Part shown: positions 56,510 through 64,000 of the stretch, piece by piece | Position numbering within the stretch: the first letter of the stretch is position 1 | Layout: each line of letters opens with the position of its first letter | NCBI RefSeq assembly: GCF_022539665.2 | Contig: NC_081340.1 | Span: forward strand, 682,001 to 746,000 | Reading direction: 5' to 3' | Source of the DNA: Daphnia carinata | Taxonomy: Eukaryota; Arthropoda; Branchiopoda; Diplostraca; Daphniidae | DNA: 64,000 bases | The notes under the pieces: generated by a model | Told to the model about the DNA's origin: nothing | The model's database searches: none | Seen by the model: the letters and a program-made list of their open reading frames with translations, nothing else | Translations under genes and position numbers: made by a program

Positions 56510-57193
56510 CAAGTCGCAAAATTAACAACCATAACGAATGAATCGACACCGAGAATTCCATTGAAAATTCATCAGATCCCATTTCAAGCATTATTCGATA
56601 CAGGAGCGTCTAAGAGTATTATTCATGAGAAATTATTTAAGAAATTACCCCAAAGAGGTCAAGTGATCTGCAGTCAACTTGATTTTGATTTATACGATGT
56701 AGGGGAGAAAAAATTACACACGCTGGGGAGCGTTACTTTACCCGTGCGATACGGAGAGTCAGTTTTGGAACAAGAGTTTATTGTTACAAATGGTGTTTCT
56801 GAGGTCTGTATCCTTGGATGGGACGCAATCCAGAAACACGGATTTCGGCTTGATGGAGAAGCCAAGAGCATTTATTTAGCAAGAGATAAGCAGGGATCAG
56901 CTATTTCTAGCATTCCGGACATGGCAGTTACTTCGGTCAAAAAGACGACGTTATCTCGTCAGACGTCGCTAGTAATTGCCGCGCAAATGAAAGGGTCATT
57001 TCCGTTTGTTCCGCCGAATACAGCTTTTATATTTACCCCAGCAGAAGATTTGCCGGCCGGCGTTTTTATTGAGGAGTTCGTAGGAAAAGTATCGAGAGAT
57101 GGAAAATATAATATTCTAGTATATAATATTCGTAGTAAAAGAGCCTATTGTAATTCCGGAGGTCGACCCCGAATTCCAAACACAGCTCGCTAA
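56457..57193 (+). pseudogene. Gypsy aspartic protease
   Basis: The frame that opens at the frameshift site runs PVGINCNFGS to FQALFDTGASKSIIHEKLF (active-site D-T-G-A at about 56595) and VCILGWDAIQKHGF, then a linker into RT. There is no good ATG before the catalytic motif, which supports expression as a gag fusion. Near 57140 the linker changes frame: the listed frame ends at 57193, while the sequence continuing into RT (EVDPEFQTQLAKLLNDFHDL) is in another. Confidence 0.85.
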
Positions 57194-58910
57194 ATTATTA
57201 AATGACTTTCACGACTTGTTCGCTGCAAAAGATTCAGAATTAGGCAACACAGATCTTATAAAACATACAATTAATACACAGGGACGAGGCCCTATTCGAC
57301 AACGCCCTTACAGAGTTACGAATAATCAAAGAAAATTATTAGAGGATAAGGTACAAGAAATGCTTGACGCAGATGTAATTCAGTATTCGCATTCGCCATG
57401 GGCTTCACCTGTGGTTTTAGTTGAGAAAAAAAGTGGAGAAGTCAGGTTTTGCGTCGATTATCGAAAATTAAATAGTATCACAAAGAAAGATTCTTTTCCT
57501 ATGCCAAGGATAGATGAAACATTGGATAAATTGTATGGGAAGAAATTTTTCACTACTCTCGATTTAGCCGCTGGATATTGGCAAATTCAGGTAGATGAGC
57601 CAGCAATAGAAAAAACAGCATTTGTTGTAGAAAATAATCTTTACGAATTTAAGCGTATGGCATTTGGCTTGTGCAATGCACCTGCCACATTTCAAAGACT
57701 AATGAATTATGTACTGAAAGACGTTTGAGGAAGTAAGGCATTAGTTTATTTGGATGATGTGATAATCTTTTCTGATAATTTCGAAGACCATTTGAGGGAT
57801 ATTCGTGAAATTTTTCAACTGCTACAGGATGCGAATTTAAAATTAAAACTTAAAAAATGCCAGTTTATTAAACGATCGGTAAATTATTTAGGCCATGTCA
57901 TTTCGACCGAAGGGATTAAGCCAGATCCAGGGAAAATCGATAAAATAGTGAATTATAAAACACCTTCTTCTGTAGACGAAGTAAGATCATTTTTGGGATT
58001 ATCCGGATATTATAGGAGATTTATTCAAAATTTTGGATCAATAGCTAAGCCATTGACGAGATTAACTCATAAGGACCTTAGCAGAAAACCTTTTGTTTGG
58101 GGTACTGAGGAGCAAGCTGCCTTTGAAAAATTACGAACTTCTCTCGTTACGCCCCCAGTATTAGTTTACCCCAATTTCAATGGAAAATTTTTACTTTTCA
58201 CAGACGCATGTGATTATGGAATAGGAGCGGTGCTTTCGCAGATACAAAATGGCCACGAGCATCGGATAGCATATTCTAGTAGACAATTAACGAAAGCTGA
58301 GACGAAATATGCCACTACAGAAAAAGAAGCTTTAGCGGTGATTGATGCGATTAAACATTTTCGACATTATCTTTTGGATAAGCCATTCGAAATTATTAGT
58401 GATCATCGTCCATTACAGTGGCTTAAGGATCAAAAAGATAACAATGGGAGATTAGGACGATGGGCTATATTATTAGCTGCGACCAATTATGAATTAAAGT
58501 ATAGGCCTGGTCGTATTCACCAAAATGCTGACTGTTTGTCACGTTTAAAGGTGGCTAGTATTCAAACTGAAAAAAATATCAAATTTATTTGTGAAAAGCA
58601 ATTAGAAGATGAACTGTGTATAGCTATTAGGAATTATTTGGAGAAAGGAGAGCTAGATGAAATTTTTCAACAATCTAGGCCAGATTGGGTAAAAGAAATT
58701 GAATATTTTGAAATTATTGAAGGTACACTTTATCGACATGAGTTGCCTTCGTCAAATAGCAAACGCAGCGAAATAAATTATCAATTTGTATTGCCCGCAT
58801 CGCTCCGCCATCTGGTGCTCAGGGAACTACATGATGTACCGATGGGGGGACATTTAGCTTTTTATAAAACTTACTTAAAAGTTAAAAATCATTATTTTGG
58901 CCTAATATGA
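57150..58910 (+). pseudogene. Gypsy reverse transcriptase, RNase H and integrase zinc region
   Basis: RT starts in 57216-57728 with SPWASPVVLVEKKSGEVRFC, FTTLDLAAGYWQI (motif A) and FGLCNAPATFQRLM. A TGA at 57726-57728 interrupts it; the same frame resumes with ALVYLDDVIIFSDNF (YLDD active site). RNase H follows (LLFTDACDYGIGAVLSQI, YATTEKEALAVIDAI, SDHRPLQWL, NADCLSRL). The integrase N-terminus has HDVPMGGHLAFYKT. The frame ends at 58910, and the following ORF is in another frame. All RT and RNase H catalytic residues I can place are present; the lesions are the TGA and the frame changes. Confidence 0.9.
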
Positions 58911-60325
58911 GGAGCGATATTAAAGAATATTGTCAGGCTTGCGAAATATGTATAGCTAACACTTCCTCCACATATAGAGCACTTTTTCACCCCCACGAGG
59001 TTGCGAAAGCGCCCTTTCAAGTAATTGGAATGGATTTCCTAGGGCCTATTACTCCAATTTGGCCTAACGGGAATAGTTATATTTTAGTTATTACCGATTA
59101 TTTTAGCCGATGGGTAGAAGCCGTCGCTTTAAAAGACCAAACTGCGTTAACAACAGCTGAGTGTATATATAAAACCATCATTGTCCGTCATGGGATGCCG
59201 AAAGCTATTTTATCTGATCGTGGAACAAATTTCACGTCCAAATTATTTCGCTATTTTTGCAAAAAGTTAAAGATCGATCAAAGATTAACGACTGCATATA
59301 ATCCAGCCAGTAATGGGGAGACCGAGAGATTTAATAGAACATTAACAACTATGTTAAGGAAAGAATTAAAGGATGGAGAGCATTCCAATTGGGAGGATAT
59401 GTTGGACGATGTTTTATTTGCTTATCGTAGTTCAGTGCACGCGTCAACACTTGACACCCCTTATTATTTGCTTCACGGTAGGGACCCCAATATTCCAATT
59501 AATGAATTTCTAGATGCGTCCCCAAAAACCTTTAAATCTTCTTCCGATTATGTGGGGAATTTAGCGGAACGTTTGCGATATAGTTTCCAAAGGGTTAGAG
59601 AAGAAAGTGAAAAAGCTAGGAAGCGCCAGAGGGAACAATATAATAAACGTGCAAAAGAAAAGCGATACGCGGTAGGCGATAGAGTGTTATTGGATATTCG
59701 TGTAGTTAAAGATGGGGATAGTAAGAAATTCACTTCTAAATATAAAAGGCCGTATAGGATAGTTAAGGTATATTCTAATAATACAGTAGATATAGCAGAT
59801 AATTCCTATGTCTGTCAACGCACTCACGTTAACAGATTAAAACCTTTGTATGAAACAATGCTTTGGAAGACCGAGCATTGTCCTCCATTTGAATCGTCTT
59901 CGGAGTTCGAGAATCGATTTCGTAAAACGATTTCAACTCAAACAATTGATGAATCAGAAAATCTGGATAAGCCTATAGATGAAGTTGATGATTTGTATAT
60001 TATCCAAGAAATTGTAAACCCTTCCCCTGATGTAAGCACTACACTTCTTGGCGACGACTTGAAAATACACACCGGAAAAGAGGCGAGAACCCTCGCGACG
60101 GAAAAAAATACGAATTCGATTGAAAAATCGACGAAGATGGAGTTCATTCATCTGGATTCACACGATTCTGAAAATTGTGCGAAAGACACGCCGGAAAAGT
60201 GTCCACCAATTGAGATACAATATGAACATTTGCAAGAAAATTTGGGAAAGGATGCACCTGAAACAGTCGCGAACACCGGACGTCCACAAAGAAATCGCAG
60301 GAAGCCTATTCGATATGGATTTTAA
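58907..60325 (+). CDS. Integrase with long acidic C-terminal tail
   Basis: The frame of 472 codons begins in the zinc region (MRSDIKEYCQACEIC, C-X2-C). The core has GMDFLGP (Asp), LSDRGTNF (Asp) and NGETERFNRTL (Glu), so the DDE triad is intact. The C-terminal part has the basic DNA-binding segment (VGDRVLLDIRVVKDG, YKRPYRIVKVY, THVNRLKPLY). Then comes an unusually long Asp/Glu/Ser-rich tail of about 150 residues ending RPQRNRRKPIRYGF, a typical end of errantivirus pol. The ATG at 58907 overlaps the upstream stop. In the family integrase is made as part of pol, so this separate start is probably a product of decay. Confidence 0.85.
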   Translation: MRSDIKEYCQACEICIANTSSTYRALFHPHEVAKAPFQVIGMDFLGPITPIWPNGNSYILVITDYFSRWVEAVALKDQTALTTAECIYKTIIVRHGMPKAILSDRGTNFTSKLFRYFCKKLKIDQRLTTAYNPASNGETERFNRTLTTMLRKELKDGEHSNWEDMLDDVLFAYRSSVHASTLDTPYYLLHGRDPNIPINEFLDASPKTFKSSSDYVGNLAERLRYSFQRVREESEKARKRQREQYNKRAKEKRYAVGDRVLLDIRVVKDGDSKKFTSKYKRPYRIVKVYSNNTVDIADNSYVCQRTHVNRLKPLYETMLWKTEHCPPFESSSEFENRFRKTISTQTIDESENLDKPIDEVDDLYIIQEIVNPSPDVSTTLLGDDLKIHTGKEARTLATEKNTNSIEKSTKMEFIHLDSHDSENCAKDTPEKCPPIEIQYEHLQENLGKDAPETVANTGRPQRNRRKPIRYGF

Positions 60326-60365
60326 TATGAATCTCTCTTGGCTGCTTTGCTACGGTTAGAAGGGA

Positions 60366-60374
60366 CTATATAAG
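60366..60374 (+). promoter_or_regulatory. TATA-box-like sequence before the accessory ORFs
   Basis: CTATATAAG follows the end of pol by about 40 nt and precedes the first in-frame ATG of the accessory ORF (60433) by about 60 nt, a spacing that suits an internal promoter. No transcript evidence is available. Confidence 0.35.
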
Positions 60375-60387
60375 CCCATGACACACA

Positions 60388-60975
60388 GTGACGGATATTC
60401 AGCAGTTTGTGTTTGGTGATCTTGATTCCGACATGGATTCTGACAGCACGGTGGAACTGAACCAGTGGGACATCGCCCAAACCATCGAAGTGGCGACGAC
60501 ATCTACTCCACTCACCGGTAACGAAGAACCGGCGAGCAAACGTCCCAAGATAAAAGGAGTAGGAGAGTTAGTAGAAACCGACGAAGAAGAGGAGATACGG
60601 CGGGAAAAGGCCGTGGAGGAATTTCTACAACCAATATTGACTAAGGACGAAAAAAGGAAAAGAGACGACGACGACAAACTGTGGGATGAGATGTGGGATA
60701 ATTATCGAAGCCCAGGTGCTCATTCCCAGGACTCGGAAAACGAATTTAACTGGCGTCGGGAGCAGCGCCGCTACAACAGAGAAATGCGTCGACGGACAAG
60801 AGAGTTGGCGGAGGAACTACAACTCTATATCCGCCAAGAAAACTGGAAAAAAGCGGTGCTTAAATTAAAGAAGAATCTGGATCTGGATCCTGAAAATCGA
60901 AGTCCACCCCTTTATGGTTGGTTTCCAGAAGACTGGAACCCGGCTTACCGTTGCAGATTTTGCAAGAAGGATTGA
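60388..60975 (+). CDS. Accessory protein 1 of the Gypsy element (unknown family)
   Basis: Open frame of up to 195 codons. The first ATG in frame is at 60433, giving about 180 aa; an upstream GTG at 60388 is a less likely start. The N-terminal half is acidic (DSDMDSDSTVEL; VETDEEEEIRREKAVEEF), with a basic patch KRPKIKG that could be a nuclear signal. A charged helix follows (REQRRYNREMRRRTRELAEE). The C-terminal 55 residues hold a TPR-like helix pair and LDLDPENRSPPLYGWFPEDW, closing with CRFCKKD, a C-X2-C pair. The same C-terminal architecture is found in accessory protein 2. No homology to a named family is recognised. The frame is intact although pol is broken. Confidence 0.7.
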   Translation: MTDIQQFVFGDLDSDMDSDSTVELNQWDIAQTIEVATTSTPLTGNEEPASKRPKIKGVGELVETDEEEEIRREKAVEEFLQPILTKDEKRKRDDDDKLWDEMWDNYRSPGAHSQDSENEFNWRREQRRYNREMRRRTRELAEELQLYIRQENWKKAVLKLKKNLDLDPENRSPPLYGWFPEDWNPAYRCRFCKKD

Positions 60976-61716
60976 AGGAAGAAGAACCGAAATTTTTGTC
61001 ATTTTTAATACTTTCTTTTATTCTCTTTATTGTAATGCTTTTGTGTATGTGTAATGTTATCCTCTTGTGTATGAGCTCTTTTATGATTATTCCCTCTTAT
61101 ATTCATGTTTGTATTCTCCACCGACTTATATGGCATGGCATCTCTTATATTCGCTCGTCCGACGTTCAGTATATTTACGCTTAGTTTTCCGAACCTCGTA
61201 TAATTTTTTTTTCTCTTAATTATTATTTACTATTTTCTGGTGATGATAGAAGAGATTTTTCTCTTTTATGATACGCGGTTGATGAGGCAAGTAAAATATA
61301 ACAACAAGAGTAGGAAAAATTGAAATTCAAATATCCCCAGTTGAAGAGTAGTATTACTCTACTGTAATCAAATCGGACAAGGGTACGATGACAAGAGGTG
61401 CGAATGCAGGAAACGCGTATATATATATACACATGAATATATATATATATGAATTTCGATGATGAGCTGTTCGATTTCTCCTATTTATGATTAAGTTGTA
61501 CCATTTGTTGCTTCTGATATATATATTAATGTTGGAGATACATGAATTTTGTATATGTTTTTGTGTTTCGGGGAATTTGTAATCCGCGATTTCCCGAATG
61601 TTCCCCTATAAGATTACATCTGCTCTCGCTTGCATCAATAGTGGATTCGGCTCAACGGAAGATTTGCTTACGATATCAAGAAGAAGCAATTAAAATAAGG
61701 CATTAAACGTGTCGTC
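60976..61716. other. Spacer between the two accessory ORFs
   Basis: AT-rich, with a (TA)n run near 61417-61452 and several ATG-poor frames. Pyrimidine-rich stretches (TTTTTTTTTCTCTTAATTATT near 61206) could serve splicing, but no clear acceptor is placed before the second ORF. Confidence 0.4.
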
Positions 61717-62391
61717 TTGGAAAAACAAAGAGAAATAGTTCTCGATTCCGAGAAATTGTTCAGCATAGCTTACGACAACAATATCTTAAAATATATTCGA
61801 CGCTGTTGGATGGCCAGGAATCAATCCTTCATCGCAACTCGTAACGTCGTTCTGCCAAGAAAAGTTTTTTTTCGTTCCGGAAAAATGCCAAAGGATAACA
61901 ACAGAAGTCATAGGCTGCCACCTTATACCACTCGTCGGCATAGTTCCGACAGTGCTTGGCGGCTAAGGCCAATTGATTTCGGTGAGCCGGAAGCGGGGCC
62001 ATCTGGCCACATTACCCCCCCATCTATTCCACCCCGGATCCGAACCGACCCGCCCTCAACACCGGCGCACCCCAACACGCTTCGACTACGGCCACTCTCA
62101 GAACTCTTGGCTATTCCACCTACCCGGCCTACCCGACGCGACCTCGACGTGCACTACCTGAATCTTCGGACTGGAATTTTGAAACTAGAGCTACACAAAG
62201 CTCTGAACGAGGGGAAATGGCAACGGTCTGTGGAGAAACTTCAGGAGATCCTGGAGCTTGACCCGCAAAACCGTATGCCCCCACCACCAAATTGGGCACT
62301 ATCCCAATGGTGGATACAAGACGTCTGCCCCACCTGCGGACGGGCCGGAAGGCGCCCCAGTGGACCGGCAGTCATAACCATTGATGACTAG
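61717..62391 (+). CDS. Accessory protein 2 of the Gypsy element (paralogue of accessory 1)
   Basis: The frame is open from 61717 (TTG). In-frame ATGs lie at 61810 and 61885; the latter (AAAAATGCC) has the better context and gives about 168 aa. The middle is Pro/Arg-rich (GHITPPSIPPRIRTDPPSTP). The C-terminal region LELHKALNEGKWQRSVEKLQ, LELDPQNRMPPPPNW, ending CPTCGRAG, aligns with accessory 1 (LQLYIRQENWKKAVLKLKKN, LDLDPENRSPPLYGW, CRFC). The common core is helix, W-x-x-[AS]-V-x-[KL]-L, L-x-L-D-P-x-N-R-x-P-P, Trp and C-X2-C. A duplication inside the element is inferred. Function is unknown; the Cys pair may bind metal or join a partner. Confidence 0.7.
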   Translation: MEKQREIVLDSEKLFSIAYDNNILKYIRRCWMARNQSFIATRNVVLPRKVFFRSGKMPKDNNRSHRLPPYTTRRHSSDSAWRLRPIDFGEPEAGPSGHITPPSIPPRIRTDPPSTPAHPNTLRLRPLSELLAIPPTRPTRRDLDVHYLNLRTGILKLELHKALNEGKWQRSVEKLQEILELDPQNRMPPPPNWALSQWWIQDVCPTCGRAGRRPSGPAVITIDD

Positions 62392-63583
62392 CCTTTCGTG
62401 TATTGTTTTTTTATGTTATTATTTCTCCACATTCATCTCTTTGTAATTGTATCTCACTTCTTGTACAACACTAACACAATACGTAGACATTTGGTGCAGA
62501 AGACAAAATCACTCTCGGAAAACAAAAACTTTTTCTTATAGTTACACCAAAGTTTTTTTTCTTCAAACACAATTATTCTTTCGCCTGTACCTCCAAGCCA
62601 CTTTTCTACACTTCTTCTTATTGAATATAGCCAACGCCCAGATTTCCCCCAACGCGTCACTCACTTTACACTTCTTTTCAATTGTCTTTCCCGTTGAACA
62701 CTAAATATATTCCAACACTTCGCAGCAAGGGAAGAAATATATTTTCTTTCGTTTACTTTTATCGACCTCCTTTTCTTACTTCTTTTCACTTTCCTTTTCT
62801 TACACACTGAAGCTGCCCCAACACTTTGCAGCGAGCTAAGGAATATATCTCCTTTCGTTGAGTTTTATCATCTCCCTTTCACACCTCCTTCTGTTCCTTC
62901 TTCTTCAATATTGAAGCGTACCAACATTTCGAACCAAGTAGAGAAAAATATTCTTGCTCCCTCTTTTTGCCGGAGGGCAACTAACAAGCCTTTCCATACT
63001 CTTGCATTCGTATTCTGAAATTCCTTGTTTCCCCTCAAGGCGCATTGGCTCCGCCCACCCGTTCATATTTCACATTCTTTTCCCTTCGTTTCTAGCCAAG
63101 TCCCTTTTTCCATGCGTTGGACTTAGAAAAAAAAATGAAAACCCGAGTTTGACCTTTCGCGCACGGACTTTTTTCGCCGTGAAATTTTAAACATTTCTTT
63201 TCTTCTCCGCATAATTAAACGAATCAATCTTTTTCTATCATTTCTTTTTGATAATTACGAGCGTCCTTTCCTCTTTCCAATGTTATCATTTTCGATTAAA
63301 AATAATTTTTCCTTATGCCCGAAAACACAGTTATAATGCGACACCCTTTTATTCCCTATCCTTTGCCGTAGCGCAGCTACTGAAAAGCCGACGGGAAAGC
63401 GTTGACCTTTTGAGAGCCGACGGCAAAATTTTTCACTCTTACTTTCTTTTCTCTTCTTGTCTTTCATTCTATTCTCAATATCTATATATTTATAAAAAGA
63501 ATCCCAATGCCGATGTAGAATATTTTTGGCCACTGCTCGGTTAAAATTTTTCTTATGTATTGTTTTTTTTTGCGTATGTAGAA
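62392..63583 (+). other. Long untranslated stretch before env, with ~105-bp imperfect tandem repeats
   Basis: No coding frame is supported. Between about 62600 and 62970 a pyrimidine-rich unit recurs about every 105 bp: CAACACTTCGCAGCAAGG (62713), CAACACTTTGCAGCGAGC (62819) and CAACATTTCGAACCAAG (62924). Each is followed by AATATATTTTCTTTCG-like and CTCCTTTTCTTACTTC-like phrases. It may be regulatory or splicing-related. Many short frames here are shadows. Confidence 0.55.
63566..63581 (+). promoter_or_regulatory. Splice acceptor directly before the env-like ORF
   Basis: TTTTTTTTTGCGTATGTAG ends at 63581, two bases before the ATG at 63584. A pyrimidine tract with TAG in this place is what a spliced env messenger needs, as known for errantiviruses. 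The donor has not been identified. Confidence 0.5.
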
Positions 63584-64000
63584 ATGTCGTCTTTGTCCAT
63601 TTTATTACGGCTATGTCTTTACGGACTTAGCGTTCGAGCCTTTGAAGTGACCGTATGTGATTGTACGGAGTCGTCGAAAATGGGAATAATTCAATTTTCG
63701 GATGCCGATTGTCATCCGGAAATAAATGATAGACATTCCGCTGACGTACGATATTCCATATATAGTGAAGTGCGTGCGGCTGTTCATTTTCCTGGATATA
63801 TTTGTGCAAAATGGAAACAAATACGCCATGTCACCATGAACTTTTTTGGACAATTAGTGATTGTGCCTGACAAAATTCCGCTTGACATTACGTCTAATGA
63901 GTGCAACGATATGATTAACAGTCTCCGGTGCGAGGATCAAAAAATGATTGCTACGGAAAATAAATATGTTTTTGATCGTGAACCTCAAACTTTCGGTCAT
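63584..64000 (+). CDS. Envelope-like glycoprotein, N-terminal part (runs off the window)
   Basis: The ATG at 63584 opens 139 codons with no stop to the window edge. The N-terminus is a signal peptide (MSSLSILLRLCLYGLSVRA, cleavage probably near residue 19). The mature part starts FEVTVCDCTESSKMGI and shows regularly spaced Cys residues (positions about 25, 27, 43, 72, 108 and 117), as in an ectodomain held by disulfides. Position behind pol, signal peptide and Cys pattern make an errantivirus-type envelope the best reading. The family of the glycoprotein cannot be decided from this fragment; arthropod Gypsy and BEL elements have taken env genes from several virus groups. Confidence 0.6.
   Translation, partial: MSSLSILLRLCLYGLSVRAFEVTVCDCTESSKMGIIQFSDADCHPEINDRHSADVRYSIYSEVRAAVHFPGYICAKWKQIRHVTMNFFGQLVIVPDKIPLDITSNECNDMINSLRCEDQKMIATENKYVFDREPQTFGH

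Larger units (their letters stand above)
53237..64000 (+). mobile_element. Gypsy/errantivirus-like element with accessory ORFs and env-like ORF (3' end outside)
   Basis: A 5' LTR (53237-54025), gag, pro-RT-RNaseH, integrase, two accessory ORFs and an envelope-like ORF follow each other on the plus strand. The 3' LTR is not in the window; no second copy of the 53237 LTR is found up to 64000, so the element exceeds 10.7 kb. Gag-pol carries frame changes near 55638, 57140 and 58900 and a TGA at 57726-57728, so this copy cannot make full gag-pol. The accessory and env-like frames are open. An alternative is that the part after 60326 belongs to a second element, but no LTR or target-duplication border separates them. 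Confidence 0.8.

Noticed and set aside
1-64000. CRISPR arrays, bacterial operons, rRNA genes
   Set aside because: Nothing in the window resembles them; spliced genes and eukaryotic transposons rule out a prokaryotic source.

Overview
The window looks like a piece of a small-intron arthropod genome, most likely a cladoceran crustacean of the Daphnia type. The evidence is two intact host genes with many short GT-AG introns (often 55-90 nt), set in a dense field of decayed LTR retrotransposons (BEL/Pao, Gypsy, Copia), hAT DNA transposons and a tyrosine-recombinase remnant. The species call is inference; the sequence shows only the gene structures and element families.

Layout. 1-160: short element with perfect terminal inverted repeats. 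396-572: cluster of a 15-nt unit in both orientations, next to a minus-strand LTR (576-1191). 1195-3347: decayed minus-strand hAT. 4415-4487: tRNA-like sequence. About 4500-5950: minus-strand Copia remnant. 6352-7282: decayed plus-strand ORF with repeated GRGRP boxes. 7440-7775: five CTCF-like boxes about 75 bp apart. 8120-21640: apparent transposon nest. A plus-strand BEL/Pao element is split between protease (ends near 10060) and reverse transcriptase (resumes near 20508); a minus-strand Gypsy fragment, a plus-strand hAT pseudogene, a dispersed repeat, a nearly full-length minus-strand BEL and a short hAT-like terminus lie between. 22284-26545: degraded ORFs, a duplicated block with a 30-bp tandem repeat and a palindrome, and a solo LTR.

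Host genes, both on plus: an RMDN-family (regulator of microtubule dynamics) protein in nine exons (26751-28655) and a complete P5B-type ATPase (ATP13A2/3-like) in 25 coding exons (33026-41124). Splice sites and reading frame were followed through every exon of both. From 41673 the sequence is again repetitive: a second copy of the dispersed repeat, a tyrosine-recombinase fragment, a GC-rich stretch with a 2A-like motif, and a third hAT.

48033-52699 is a complete Gypsy insertion (134/135-bp LTRs, GTAAC target duplication) disabled by stops and frame changes. 53237 to the window end is a larger Gypsy/errantivirus-like element: 5' LTR, gag with two zinc knuckles, pro-RT-RNaseH-integrase with several lesions, then two small ORFs that share a C-terminal domain, a long untranslated stretch, and the start of an envelope-like ORF with a signal peptide directly behind a splice acceptor.

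The most interesting signal is in this last element. A textbook -1 frameshift module (G GGA AAC, 7-nt spacer, perfect 9-bp stem, possible pseudoknot) ends gag. After integrase come the paired accessory ORFs, a TATA box of their own, and the env-like ORF.
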